Positions 1-10,992 of a DNA stretch of 64,000 nt are shown here, in pieces. Source of the DNA: Branchinecta lynchi. Lineage: Eukaryota > Arthropoda > Branchiopoda > Anostraca > Branchinectidae. The DNA is taken from the NCBI GenBank assembly GCA_023053575.1, contig JAKZAP010000013.1, positions 22,809,070 through 22,873,069 on the forward strand, read 5' to 3'. Position 1 is the first letter of the stretch. Every line of letters starts with the position of its first letter. The position numbers and the translations under genes are program-made. The notes beneath the pieces were generated by a model. The model searched no databases, had not been told where the DNA came from, and saw only the letters and a program-made list of their open reading frames with translations.

Positions 1-88
1 TCAGAGATACACATATCTGTGGAAAGTCCATGCTTAAATCTACCAAAACTGGTTGTAAAGTTAGAAAATCCCAAGAAAGAGAATCTGA
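1..88. repeat. Repeat unit fragment, second copy at about 1049-1127
   Basis: The first ~84 bases recur with moderate divergence at 1049-1127 (shared 'atgcttaaatctaccaaaac'). The two copies flank the 220-bp tandem array. No coding function is supported. Confidence 0.7.
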
Positions 89-860
89 GTCGACTGGATA
101 AATTGAATGCTAACTGAGATAGCAAATAAAACAGCAAAAAGATTATTTCAGTCAACTGGAAATGCAAATCAAACACAGCTCTGGTGAGCGATAAAATGTT
201 CCATTGAGCGATACTTGACCACTTACTGTTGGTTAACCGGTTATCCATGGAACGAATGACCATTTGTTGTCGGTCGTCCAAAGTCAACTTTTAGTGGACA
301 ATGTCAGTCGACTGGATAAATAGAACCTATCAGTCAGCTGAGAATAGGAAATAAAACTGCAAAATGACGATTTAAGTTAACTGGAAATGCAAATCAAATG
401 CAGCTCTAGTGAGAGATAAAATGTTCCATTGAGCTATACTTGACCGCTTACTTTAATCGGTTATCCATGGAACAAATGACCGTTTGTTCTCTGTTGTCAA
501 AAGTCACCTTTAGTCGACAATGTCAGTCGACTGGATAAATTGAACGCTATCAGTCAACTGAGAATAGCAAATGAAACAGCGAAATGATGATTTCAGTTGT
601 CTGGAAATGCGGATCGAACCCAGCTCTGGTGAGCGATGAAAGGTACATTGAGCGTTACTTGACCGCTTACTGTAGCTTAACCGCTTAACCATGGAACGAA
701 TGACCATTTATTCTCGGTTCTCAAAAGTCAAATTTTAGTCCAAAATCTCAGTCGACTGGATAAATCGAACACTATCAGTCAATGCAAATCAAACGCAGCT
801 CTGGTGAGCGATAATAGGTTCCATTGAGCGATACTTAACCTCTTACTGTAGTTGTGTAGA
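89..860. repeat. Tandem array, period about 220 bp, roughly 3.5 copies
   Basis: The motif 'gtcgactggataaat' starts at 89, 307, 526 and 751, so the period is 218-225 bp. The units also share 'cagctctggtgagcgataaa' and 'ccatggaacgaatgacc'. The last unit is partial. This looks like a minisatellite or the tandem core of a larger repeat. Confidence 0.85.
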
Positions 861-1017
861 GACAGCCTCAGAATAGTATTTTAAGCATGGAAAATTCATG
901 GAAAAAGAATGGTACAAACTAATACCGTCAGTCAGGTGAACTGAACAGTGAGGCGACAAAACATTCAACAGTATCAAGCAGGGCAGTTAAAAAAAAACAG
1001 CTATTGAGTTTACCATA

Positions 1018-1445
1018 GGAACCCAATAACAAACTGACTAAGCCAGTATCAGAGATACAGGGATTTGTGGAAAACTCATGCTTAAATCTACCAAAACTGG
1101 TCGCAAAGTTTGAAAATTCCAAGAAATCGCATAGACAGCCTAGAAATTACATTTGTTTACCAAAACAGTTTTTTCAAAGCCACCCAATGTGACACTTGGT
1201 AATCCAGTAACAGTGAATCATATATTGTTTGAAAGCCCAGGCTTCACTTTACCTGTTGTAGATGGCAGAGTAGCAGAATTCTATTAAACAACACAGAAAA
1301 CAAAAAAAATAAATTTGTTTGCTTTTTCAGAGCCCTATTCACTGAGAAGTACCAAGCCAATAGCAGAGATGAATACATGTATTGAAAGCCCAAGCTTCAC
1401 TCTACCTGTAGTGCTGACACAAGCGCGTAATTCAAGGAACTGACA
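1018..1445. repeat. Degenerate repeat units of about 155 bp
   Basis: Three diverged blocks share a pattern of 'gccagtaacagagat...ttgtggaaagcccaagcttcactctacc', with anchors near 1068, 1224 and 1378. On the minus strand the units give loosely similar peptides, but stops interrupt two of the three, so I treat this as a decayed tandem repeat and not a gene. Confidence 0.55.
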
Positions 1446-1496
1446 GAGAAAAACAAAGAAAACACTTTTTTACTTTAAAAAAATTGGAAATTAGAT

Positions 1497-1636
1497 GAGA
1501 CTGTTGGTCTGAATTTGAGACTGTTGGTCTCGTTTCCGAGACTGCTGGTTCCCGGCGCCATTTTTATGAGACTGGTGGTTCGAAACAGTGAGACTGGTGT
1601 GTTCGATTTTCAAAACGGCCGTGAGACTGGTGGACC
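1497..1636. repeat. Cluster of six GAGACTGNTGG motifs
   Basis: The core 'gagactg[gtc]tggt' occurs at 1497, 1517, 1538, 1568, 1590 and 1623, spaced 20-33 bp, all in the same orientation. The spacers do not look related, so this is not a simple microsatellite. Confidence 0.75.
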
Positions 1637-1639
1637 ACA

Positions 1640-2465
1640 TTCCCCACCCTGACTCTGTCCGGGATGAAATCAAGCCCATTGTCAGGCGGCCTTAATGTGT
1701 GGCTAGAGAAGTCAATGATGTAATTTTTTGTGTGAAACCAAACTTAATGTTTTTGCATGGCATCTCACTGAGTGGTCTCCGCTCCAGAGCTTAATACGGA
1801 ATCAGGTCACGGATTAAAAAAAAACACCAACAAATTTCACGCTCTGTCCGACCCGTGAAATCGAAGCCGGCCGAGAGTCCCCAGACCAAGAAAATTTGTC
1901 AATGCGTTGCCCGACCTAATTTGGATCAGAGAACTCATCGCTGCACCTTTCACGTTTTAACCAATTTTCGGGTTCTCTTGAACGAACCCGGATCCTGACC
2001 TGACGTTTGCTTGAATGTTTCTTTTTTACTGTTAATTTAACATTCTACTTTGTGCCGCAAGCAGTGGAACTGGAGCAGCGGATCTATAGTAATTTGTATG
2101 ATACTATGTATTTATTTTTGGGTATTTTAACAGTACGAGCTTGTTTCCCCGTTGCGAACCGCTTTATAACGCTTTTTTGTTGTCTGTTGTGTAACGTTTT
2201 TGTACCGTATTGTACGTTGTTCAAAATGAACTGAACTGAGCCCTTGTACCACAGAAAATTGTAAACGTAATGTTTATTTTGTTTTTACCCATTGTACAAG
2301 AAGAGAAAACTACTAAAACTTAAAATAAAAAAAAAGACAAAGAAAGAGATCACGCAAGAAAAGAAACAGAAAGCAAAACACAAGAGAGAAACAAGAAATG
2401 ATCGAAGAACAATCCATTGCCACTCATGGCCACTCTGATAGCATTTCAATCGCTGGTGCAGCTCA
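1640..2465. other. No gene recognised
   Basis: Only short ORFs without family resemblance are seen. The last 150 bases (2310-2430) are purine-rich A/G sequence, possibly an old retroelement tail. Confidence 0.5.
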
Positions 2466-2746
2466 CAGGGGCGCGTCGGGACAGGAGCCCCCCCCCCCCC
2501 CCCCCAATTTTTCGGCCAGTCGTTAAGAAATAACCGAAAAACAGTTGTTCTGCAAATCAGTCGATTTTTTCAAAACAGTCAGTTTTTCTGAAAATCAGTC
2601 GATTTTTTTTTTTAAACTGTCGTTTCTTTTCTTGAAAACAGTCGTCTTTTCTGCAAGAACAGTCGGTAAAATTTACGAGCCAGTCGGTGACTGCCCCCCC
2701 CCCCCCCAACAAAAAAAAAGAGGATATTTTCGCTAGTAACGCCAAG
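2466..2746 (+). mobile_element. Poly-C hAT-type MITE, family A, diverged copy
   Basis: It begins 'caggggcg', carries two poly-C runs (about 2490 and 2694), an internal ladder of 'aaaacagtcgattttt' and 'cagtcggtaaaa' motifs, and ends 'gctagtaacgcc'. The same order is seen in the well-bounded copy at 47186-47493. The last bases of the terminal repeat are lost and I see no clear target duplication. Short ORFs on both strands here are shadows of the T- and C-rich repeat. Confidence 0.7.
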
Positions 2747-2869
2747 AATGTATTTTGCGAATTTAAAACTGATACGTTTTACAAAGTTTACAAAATTTCC
2801 TACAGAAGTAAAGAAAACAGATGAAACATATAATCAAAAGATTTTTTTTTTAAACTTGAAATTACCCAA

Positions 2870-3070
2870 GAATATTTTGAAGATAAGGATCCAGGCCAGA
2901 GCCAATTCCCTACCTTTGTTAGGTAGATGTCGACATTTTTTGTATAGGCACACGACCCTTTCAGATATCAGGTGTAACTGCCAACTTTGCAAATGCGGTG
3001 AACAGAAAAGTATGAACCATTTATCCGATGCCAGGAGCTTTCGGAGTTGAGGGATCAATTTTAAAGGGAA
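2870..3070 (+). pseudogene. Non-LTR retrotransposon ORF2 C-terminal remnant
   Basis: The plus-strand frame reads '..RIQARANSLPLLGRC..' followed by a Cys/His motif 'CNCQLCKCGEQKSMNHL' and, after a stop, 'LRDQF'. This matches the layout of the C-terminal zinc-knuckle region of LINE ORF2 proteins: an arginine-rich helix, C-x2-C ... H, then 'ELRDEF'. The reading frame is broken just after the motif and the reverse transcriptase domain is absent, so it is a 5'-truncated, decayed copy. Assignment rests on motif layout only. Confidence 0.5.
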
Positions 3071-3434
3071 AATACTAAACTCTTCCCGATATTCTTAAAT
3101 TCGCCACACAAATTGTTATAACCAATATATATGATTATGTGGACAGAGCACTGAAGTCAAGAGTGACTTCACTCACGATTATGTTACGTAATTAGGTACC
3201 ATAGCCGCTTGCAGATATTGGTAATTTGGATGTGTTTTTGTTTCACATATGGCCCTTGAGCCTGGAAATACACTTATTATTATAACCATGAGTATTATGA
3301 CTGAAAGATACGCCACGAATAACACTCTTTTTAACCCAATGAAATCGTAAGATTTTGCTGAAGTAATTTTCTGTGCAAGGATTTTCTGTTTGGTGTTTCT
3401 AATACCCCTCCATGCCTTGTGCTGTTTTTGACAG
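3071..3434. other. No gene recognised
   Basis: AT-rich sequence without recognisable structure. A minus-strand ORF of 167 codons runs through here into the next repeat, but half of it is antisense of a dispersed repeat (see rejected items). Confidence 0.5.
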
Positions 3435-3955
3435 TTTTTTGGGAGGATCCCAAAACGTAAATGACGGGATACCCATGACTTCGTAAAAGTTGCCCGTCTG
3501 TCTGTCTGACCGCCTGTCCATCCGTCTGTAAGCACGATAGCTCTCGAAGGGGAAGATCTATTTTGTCCAAACCTGGTGTGCGGGATTCTTTGGGTACAGG
3601 ACCAGTTCGCAGACTGGCTCTCTTGTCCGATGTTTGGTGTCTTGGGGGGGGGGAGGGGACTGATAATTAAGGGCCGGCACATTTTTTTTTTAGAAGCTAA
3701 TTGGACGATTCAGGGGAAGAAAACATCTGCTAAATCCAAATCTGAAACTAATTTTCTCGCCGAACAAGTAGTTCGCCCGGAATCCGGCCGAATCCTCGCA
3801 TTCAGTAAAAGTTAAAGTTCATGCTTACGACGATTAAAGGTTTGCATCGGAGAACATATGTGAAACCATTTCTGAACTTCATTTTCTTGTCAAAGAAGTA
3901 AATCTGAAGGAATTTGTAGACTCGGAAGAGTTAAACTTGTAAAGTCTAATATAAA
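3435..3955 (+). mobile_element. GGGATCCC element, copy 1, 3'-truncated
   Basis: It starts with a diverged palindrome 'gggaggatcccaaaacg', then 'gggatacccatgac', a (gtct/gtcc) stretch, 'gtaagcacgatagctctcga', and about two of the 134-bp tandem units ('ttcgcccggaatccggccg'). The 3' end typical of complete copies is missing. No coding potential. Confidence 0.8.
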
Positions 3956-3959
3956 TCCA

Positions 3960-4170
3960 TGATTCTCGGGGAAATATAGAGGCGCTTGCGACGGATTGAC
4001 ACGCGTGAGGTCCGGTTCGCCTCTCGGGGGAGCCTCCGCTTTTTGTCTGCAAATATTTTGCAAAGTTTCAGAGCTGCTAGGCTTCGATCACCAGTATCTG
4101 ACTCCGCGAGGTCCTTAAAAGATGTAACTAGGGATGAGAAGAAACGTACTATCAAAGGATAAAAATCGCT
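3960..4170. repeat. Dispersed repeat shared with 35875-36020
   Basis: The stretch 'gcaaagtttcagagctgctaggcttcgatca' recurs in inverted form at about 35878-35915. Its boundaries are unclear. The minus-strand 69-codon ORF is not supported by anything else. Confidence 0.4.
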
Positions 4171-4203
4171 GAGTTTGGTCGTATCGCTGGAGGTTATAGA
4201 ACA

Positions 4204-4283
4204 CGAATTATTATTATTATATTATTATTATTATTATTATATTATATTATTATTATATATATTATTATTATTATTATTCCTAT
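4204..4283. repeat. (ATT)n microsatellite
   Basis: About 80 bp of imperfect att/atta repeats, with a tatata interruption near 4255. Confidence 0.95.
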
Positions 4284-4920
4284 CGGTGAATATATTTCGG
4301 TCTACATATTCAGAGCCGAGCGGTCAGCGATGCACCGGTCGCGTTTACATTTATAAACCGTCCTAGGGACAACCAAATCCCATGTTATGTCCTCACCATG
4401 TGATGTTACCATTTACGTCACGACAGTATGGTATTCGACATAATTTGTAATTCGTATAATTTGTATATTCTTGAAGTTTCAGCTTATTTTTGGTTAGCAT
4501 AGCTCCGTTTAGCTAAGCCTGGCTCAGCATAAGCCCTAGATATAGGCCTAGGACGCAGAATCTCCTGTGACGTCACAAAAGATACAAAGATACGTATCAC
4601 AGGAGGTATTTTACGCTTAGGGTGGCGCGCATCTGTTGAGGATCTTTTATCCTGACATTTGTGTTTAGTTTTGAGTTTTAGTTTAATACTACGTGAACAC
4701 AACTTTTGTAACCCTCTTAGCATCTATTAAACATGTAGCTGATACTTCCGACTGCAGGAAAGTCCGAATGGGCCTGTGGAGGCAGTCAAAAAAAAAACTT
4801 CACTTTACAGTAATTTTCACATACTTTTTTTTGTTTTTAAAGAGAAGAAAACTGAAAGAGGAAGAACAAAAAGTCAGTACTTACTGCTTCGACTAGCGAA
4901 GTTTTATAGCAGCCAGGCTT
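4284..4920. other. No gene recognised
   Basis: I see no splice-supported ORF, transposon end or tandem structure in this stretch. Confidence 0.45.
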
Positions 4921-4921
4921 C

Positions 4922-5291
4922 GATTAAATGACCCCCGCACTATTTACTCTTCAACTTAAAGTCTTTTAAAATATTTGAACACTTTAAAACTAGGCTGTTT
5001 CAACAATTATTCCACGGTTTTGGCTGTTTTAAGCCTTTCCGAGACCCTTTAACTTGTTGCGGAAACAGGGAATAATTTACATAACCGGTAATGGAAAAAC
5101 TTCTCCCAGACATCCTTCTACAGAGTGATACACACCGAAGGTAGCAAAACACGGCAAGTGAGAAAATTAGCGTCGTTTTGTTAGAGGGGTTAGAATGTAC
5201 CGTACGAAATTGGGTCTCCGGGTTTGGAAATATATGGAGAAATTATGGAAGTAGGTTGCATTAGTACAATAGGTGAGACAGGTCCTTTAAA
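4922..5291 (-). mobile_element. CTTAAAGG-ended MITE, family D
   Basis: This is an inverted copy of 7912-8294 and 36649-37034. It ends in 'ggtcctttaaag', complementary to the start of the other copies. The shared internal blocks include 'aaattgggtctccgggttt', 'cggcaagtgagaaaat' and 'ttttggctgttttaagcc'. It has no ORF. Confidence 0.8.
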
Positions 5292-5294
5292 GAT

Positions 5295-5600
5295 TCGAAC
5301 TGTTGGCAAAAAAAAGCATGCTGAATCTGAAGCTTATTTTCTGTTCTTACAAGTATTTCGATCGCAATCTGGAGAAAACCGGTTCCTACTGTGGTTAGTT
5401 AGAGCGTCGATATAAAGGTAAAGACAGATTATGAGTCTATTTTTGAACTGAATTTTCTTACCGGAGAAGTAGTTCGGAATTCAGCTAAAATAAGGGATCT
5501 GGCAAACGGAAAAGATTTTTCCCAAGTCGATTACTGAAATTCATACCTGAATTTGGTTTTCTCGATGATTAGCCGTTTGGCCGTAAATTATCAAAAACTA
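5295..5600 (+). repeat. GGGATCCC element, diverged fragment
   Basis: It contains 'catgctgaatctgaag', 'accggagaagtagttcggaa' and 'cctgaatttggttttctcga', which are the core unit and 3'-region motifs of the complete copy at 6452-7590. Confidence 0.6.
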
Positions 5601-5809
5601 AGGCGTCATTACTGTCTAGGGTGTAATTTTTTTGTTACATTTTCAAGCTGCTTATTAGGGGTAAATAGTAACATGCTTAAAGGTCACGTCGTACTTATGA
5701 TAGTAATTCATTATATTGCAGTTGTATTTCCATCCATTCTCGTTCCTAGATTCTTCACTTCAGAAGTGTATCCTAATCCCGTGGTGAAACTAGGGGGTGG
5801 GCGGGCGTG

Positions 5810-6450
5810 GGTGGGGGGGGGGCAGCTGCCCCCACGAAAATTCTCGTCGGTAAATAGTGCTCCGAATGTATTCGTATTTCCGTTTCTGGTACCGTAAAAG
5901 CTCCGTTGATAAATCAGGAAACTTATTATCGGTAAAGCGGCAGTGTTTGCCGTGTAATAACGGAACGTTTCCTTGAGAAATCGACGGCGTTTGTTGTGCG
6001 TTCAAAAACTTGTTGTCGGGATATCGACAGTTACCTACCGCGTTTGTCGGCGCGGATTAGGTTTCTGGTGCTAACAAGACCTCTGTCGGTAAATCAGGAA
6101 ACTTCATATGCGGAAGTTGGCCCCGCACTGGCCAGCAGTTTTCCTTGCTTCGTCTGTTGGTGAGTCGTTTCTCAGTAAGAGCCCACGAACTACCCACATT
6201 CAAGTGATCCTACTACTCTCCGATGATTGTTTCTGGAACCGACGAAAGCTTTGTCGGTAAAGCCGATGATCTAAAAACCATGACGGCAGATAAGGTCCCT
6301 CCCTTCGTTTGATGGTGAATTTCAGATGCGGTCACCAGAAAAGTCCGATTTCTGTGTTTTCGTCCCGTTTCTGGTACCGACTAAAGCCGTCTCGGAAAAT
6401 GAAGCCGATGATCGTCAACATCCTTGTCGGCAAATCGAGATCCTACTTTC
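5810..6450 (+). repeat. Degenerate TCGGTAAA / TTTCTGGTACC array
   Basis: The phrase 'tttctggtaccgactaaagc' recurs in variant form near 5883, 6060, 6231 and 6368 (steps of about 137-177), with 'tcggtaaa' between. It is preceded by a G-run and 'gctgcccccacgaaaattct'. The array resumes at 7605-7830 on the other side of the GGGATCCC element, so that element probably inserted into it. Confidence 0.6.
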
Positions 6451-6451
6451 C

Positions 6452-7590
6452 TTTTTGGGATCCCAAAACGTAAGTGGAGGGATACCTATGACATCGCAAA
6501 AGTTGTCCGTCTGTTCGTCCGTCCGTCCGTCTGTCCGTCTGTAAGCACGATAACTCTCGAAGGGAATGAGATATTTTGATGAAACTTGGTGTGAGGATTC
6601 GTTCGGTCGTGGGCCCAGTCAAGTTCGTAGATGGGCTTTGTAGCCCCACATTTAGGGGTGGGGCTTTAAATTAAGGGGCAAACAAAATATTTTTAAACAG
6701 CTAATTTGATAGTCGATTATGGGGTAAGAAGACATGCTGAACACGATGGTGAAAACCATTTTGTCATCGAAGAAGTAGTTCGCCCGGAATCAGGCCAAAA
6801 CCGGAAAGTTTGTTAAAAGTAAAAGTTTTATTTGAAGTTGATTAAATGTTCGATTTAGGGTAGGAAGACATGCTGAGGACGATGGTGAAAACCATTTTCT
6901 CGACGGACAAGTAGTTCACCCGGAATCCGGCCCAAACCGGAAAGTTTGTTAAAATTAAAAGTTTTATTTAGAGTTGATTAGATGTTCGATTTAGGGCAAG
7001 AAGACATGCTGAACATGTGAAAACAATTTTCTACCTGGACATGTATTTCACCCCGAATCCGGCCAAAACCGGAAAATTGTTAGAAGCTTAAGTGTTATTT
7101 CTAGTTGATTAGATAACCGATTTAAGGGTAAGAAGAGACGCTGAATCCATGTTTGACAATCATATTTTACCCGGAAATTTAGTTCGACCGGAATCCGGCT
7201 GGAGTCAGAAAATTTGTTATAAGTTAAATTTTTGTTTCAAGTTGATTAGATGTTCATTATTGGGGAAAGAGGATACCCTGAGTTCGTTTTTTAGCTTTCT
7301 TTTTTCGCCGGACAAGTAGTCCTGGAGTTCGGCCGAAACCAGGAAATTGTCAGAAGTGGCAGGAAGTTTTCGTCAAGACAGATATGACTTCTAGGGGTAA
7401 AAACACATGCTGAATCCATATCTGAACTTGGTTTTCTCAGATGACTAGCTATTTGGCCTTAATCTGTTTCTGAATTTGAATTGTAAAAATGTTCAAGGAG
7501 TCTGACGATGACTGGATCTGGCTAAGACAAGACCCAGTTGTCTGGATCAGATACTGAATTTTTGGGATCCCATCGAAACATTTAGTCTTG
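6452..7590 (+). mobile_element. GGGATCCC element, complete reference copy
   Basis: Order of parts: the palindrome 'ttttgggatcccaaaa' at the 5' end; a unique block ('gtggagggatacctatgac'); a (gtcc)n microsatellite at 6507-6540; 'ataactctcgaagggaatga'; 'ggctttgtagccccacattt'; then about five tandem units of 132-135 bp, each centred on 'cccggaatccggccaaaacc' (near 6787, 6921, 7055, 7190, 7322); and a 3' block ending 'tttttgggatcccatcgaaa' plus 'tagtcttg'. It has no ORF of note. The organisation (unique flank, microsatellite, tandem core, unique flank) resembles non-autonomous Helentron-like or 'pearl'-type elements of invertebrates; that assignment is inference. Confidence 0.85.
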
Positions 7591-7604
7591 TTTTTTCTGC
7601 AATG

Positions 7605-7830
7605 AAAAAATGACGGTAAACTGGGAACACTATTCAGTTCCTTCTAGACTCAACAAAAAACTTGCTGGTAAATCAGTAAATGTGAAACATTCTCTTTTTT
7701 CTGAGGTGACAGGAAAAGTCATGCAAGTCGGTAAACCTTTTGGGTAAAAGCACGGACAAACACTTTCTCGTTCCGTTCCTTGTCAGTAAGTCGACCGCAG
7801 CGGCAAACTTTTCTTGGGTCATTTGTCCGT
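7605..7830 (+). repeat. Continuation of TCGGTAAA array
   Basis: The motifs 'ggtaaatcagtaaatgtgaa', 'gtcggtaaacc' and 'tttctcgttccgttccttg' match the units at 5810-6450. Confidence 0.5.
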
Positions 7831-7911
7831 TTGCCTGGTGCAATATTAGTAATTACTGCTGCGACCCAGCTTGTTCATTGAGTAACTACTTAGTATCTGA
7901 TCACCTATTCA

Positions 7912-8294
7912 CTTTAAAGAACCTGCCTTACCTATAATACTAACACAAACTACTTACAGAATCACTCCATATATTTGTAAACCCGGAGACCCCAATTTCG
8001 TACGGTACATTCTAACCCCTCTGACGAAACCAAGCTGATTTTCTCACTTGCCGTATTTGGCTACCCTCGATGTGTATCACGCTGTCGACGTTTGTCTGCG
8101 AGAAGTTTTTCCATCCGAAAAACCGGTTATGTAAACTGTTTCCCTGTTTTCGCTATAAGCCAACAGGTCTCGAAAAAGGCTTAAAACAGCCAAAACCGTG
8201 GGTTATTTGTTGAAACCACAGCCTAGTTTTGAAGTATTCAAATATTTTAAGATTTTATAAGTTGAAGAGTAAATAGTGCGAGGGGTACTTTAAG
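7912..8294 (+). mobile_element. CTTAAAGG-ended MITE, family D
   Basis: It runs from 'ctttaaagaacctgcc' to 'gaggggtactttaag'. Internally it is colinear with 36649-37034 ('cccggagaccccaatttc', 'atcacgctgtc', 'aaccacagcctagtttt'). No ORF. Confidence 0.8.
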
Positions 8295-9560
8295 GTTAAT
8301 CCCAAAGCACAAAGATCATGGGACTTCATTAACTGATTTGAGTTTGCAATCAAGTGTAATGTCATTCATAGGTCAACCTTTTGGTGTGTGTACACCAATG
8401 CAGATGTCTGTAAATAAACTGTACATTGCAACCGAACCTGGGCCTATCAATATCAATATTATATGACACCTGGCAAACCGTGTGATCCAAAAAAACGTTG
8501 GACGTTGGTCTTTTCGTTGTGGTAAATAAACTTCGAAAACAATCGATCTGAGAAATAGTCCACTTTACTCACTGGCTTGTGGCTTTCAAATTCCCATCAT
8601 CAGTACCTCCCTCCCCCACACATCTCCGACGATAGAAGATTGTATCGGGTCCAGGTTCCAAAATTGCATAACTGGGGCACATCGCATTTGTATCGTCCGG
8701 GACCTCCCTGCAACTGCCCCTACCGTTGTCGGATGCGGATAAACGGTACATCTCGGGATGGCACATCTTAGTCAAACCGGAGGGCCCCTCTTTGGGCCCC
8801 CCAAAGTTTCATATCAGTCATTATCTCGGTTTGGTTCGATGACGCGTCACGGAACTTTCGTGAGCCCTCCCCACATTCAAACTCCCTTCACCATTGTCGG
8901 ATGCGGTTCGGACGCATAAATGGCATATCTAGGGCATTTCTCCTACCCTACCAGGCATCAATCGGATTGGCATTTCGCAATTTACGCATATCGTCCCATC
9001 CCACCACAAATGATCGGATAGTATTTTGTCGGGTCATCTATACGGCTGTCAAGTTTCAACGTCCTAGCTTATGTGCTATTCCTAGCTTACGAGCTAGAAA
9101 AATTTGGGTATACCGACAGCTGACAGACATTACTATCACTATATGAGACTTAGAGCCGAAGGTTACACGCTCCATAAGAAATTCGCGTAAATTTGCAAGT
9201 GAAAAAGGCGCAGGTTAGTAGGTTAGTTTAGTGCTACTTGTGCAGCGTCTATCACGACTTTCTGGTTTGGTAGACTTTTGACTGCACGGCATACTTTTGG
9301 GCCCACTTGGCAACCATTGATGCCAGGGAGTAAAAGAAAAATTCACAAACTTTCCTTACAAAAAAAAACATCTCAACTGTTGTTTCACAGTTGATGACTT
9401 CAATGGTTTTATGATGCGTCGGCGGCTTTTTGTCGGTAAATTGTCAAATCATGTTGGTAAAATCCGGGCTTGCCCCCACGAAAATGGGTTAGTTTCGCCA
9501 CCCTATCTCCTATATTAAATATGCACTGATTATCTTGAAAATATTTCAAATTGTCCTGAT
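8295..9560. other. Low-complexity dispersed repeat, no gene recognised
   Basis: The phrase 'ttgtcggatgcgg' recurs at about 8725 and 8895. The words 'cgtcctagctta' at about 9060 relate to 'cgtcctagcataaatgga' near 15488. 'gtcggtaaattgtcaaatca' near 9430 resembles the TCGGTAAA array. ORFs here are short and lie within these repeats. Confidence 0.4.
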
Positions 9561-9563
9561 GGA

Positions 9564-9912
9564 GTGTTGGATCGCCTAAAGATTGCATACAACAAGGTTT
9601 TTCGCCGTATGTTTAGACTGCCTAGATTGTGTAGTGTCAGTTCGGAAATGGTTACCCGAAATTGTTCGACTTTCCAGGAAATTCTTCGAAAGGCCAAAGC
9701 GTCGCTTTACCTAAGAGTGATTGAGTCGGAAAATGATCTGATTGCTTTTATTGCTAGTCATGTTTTCCATGAATTACCATCATGGAAAATCATCTACCGG
9801 ACGGCCCTGGCCAAACCGTAGAAATTGTTTGTGTTATTTTTGTTTTGTTTTTCTTGTTAGCGTGTAGATATATGGCTTTTGCTGAAATAAAGTAATTCAT
9901 TCATTCATATCA
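9564..9912 (+). pseudogene. Non-LTR retrotransposon ORF2 C-terminus and 3' tail
   Basis: The frame at 9564-9821 reads 'LDRLKIAYNKVFRRMFRLPR' and later 'FQEILRKAKASLYLRV', the conserved region after the reverse transcriptase domain in many LINE ORF2 proteins ('L..AYN..FR.LF.LP'). A stop at 9819 is followed by about 70 bp of UTR, 'aaataaagtaattc' and a short (attc)n tail ending near 9910, as expected for a 5'-truncated insertion on the plus strand. Confidence 0.75.
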
Positions 9913-10429
9913 CGCTTGCCATGTTTGTTCTGTATACGTGACGAGTCATGCGCCCAATCATTGTTCCCCAGGAGCTTATTGACCCGGTGACCGGTTATGC
10001 AAATTTTGCCAAGATTATCATCCAAAGCATGGAAAGAGGCTAAACAGCCGTTTGTAATTTTCTGTAAGTTCAATTCAATCCAAATCAATTCATTTTCAAG
10101 AAGTCCCTCAAGGACGAAGCCGAACATTGAATTTTTTCGTCATGTACATCCTCGTCACATAACTCAACAATTAAAAGCAACTATTACTAGTGTTATTCAT
10201 TGGTCAATGTACATGTGTCTCTCAATAAAATTCTAAATAAAACCTTATCATCACACGTAACATGTCAACTAATCAAGCATCTATAAGTAAAAATCATAAT
10301 TTGGTCAAGTTAACATCAAGCTAAAAACTAGATAATATCAACAATTATATCATCTACATCAATAACAACACACACAGAAATACGGTTAATATATGGAGGT
10401 GTTTGACTGCACAGTTAAGTGGTTCCAGG
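9913..10429. other. No gene recognised
   Basis: No splice-supported ORF or element ends seen. AT-rich. Confidence 0.4.
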
Positions 10430-10540
10430 TGTCCTTTAAGGGGTCTGCGAAGACTACATATCTGCAAGACCCCATTGGTTGGATCGAGAAGTCCAATGAG
10501 TAGTCCATTTTTGGGATCGTACCGAAACCTTCGGTCTTGT
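10430..10540 (+). repeat. 3'-end fragment of GGGATCCC element
   Basis: It contains 'ggggtctgcgaagac', 'tttttgggatcgtaccgaaa' and 'cttcggtcttgtct', the terminal block of that family. It lies just downstream (in the gene's sense) of the CCCH gene exon at 10592-10759. Confidence 0.65.
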
Positions 10541-10591
10541 CTACTAAGAAATGTTACTGGAGCACGGATATGTTTTGAAAAGACTACTTAC

Positions 10592-10759
10592 TGTTCTGTT
10601 TCAGGTACTCCTACTGATAGGCTCTGTAAGGACTGTACTAGAGTATTGACATCTTTTGGGACGGGGAAAGCTTCGTTCTCGGATTCCAGCCCCGGAAACG
10701 ACTCCTGGTAGGTATCAGGCAAGAGGAAATCGGGACCGGTCTCATCCACATGCAAAAAC
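10592..10759 (-). CDS. CCCH zinc-finger gene, exon completing finger 2
   Basis: This 168-nt exon reads on the minus strand. The acceptor is a pyrimidine-rich 'catttttag' ending at 10760, and the donor 'gtaagt' starts at 10591. It opens with one base (G) that completes an AG-G arginine codon from the exon at 22923-23078. It then encodes 'FLHVDETGPDFLLPD', 55 full codons rich in acidic residues, Ser and Pro, and ends in phase 2. The His of 'RFLH' is the fourth ligand of a finger whose three cysteines lie in the upstream exon. Joining removes a 12,163-bp intron. CCCH fingers usually bind RNA. No paralog or further downstream exon was recognised to the left, so the gene continues unseen or beyond the window. 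If the donor were not used, a TAA would follow immediately. Confidence 0.75.
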
Positions 10760-10992
10760 CTAAAAATGAGCCAAATTAATAGTCAAAACAGAATCAACAC
10801 AACAACCCCGGTATTTCCCGGTATTGTTGGGATCCTGAAACGTAGGTGGAGGGATACCTATGACATAGCAAAAGTTGTCCGTCCGTCTGTAAGCACAATA
10901 ACTCTCGAAGGGAATGAGATATTCTGATGAAACTTGGTCTGAGGATTCTTTGGGTCATCGGACAAGTCAAGTTCGTAGATGGGCTTTGTAGC

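Noticed and set aside
3179..3682. 167-codon minus-strand ORF
   Set aside because: Half of it is antisense of the GGGATCCC element 5' block; similar peptides with repeated Thr-Asp-Gly arise from the microsatellite in other copies.
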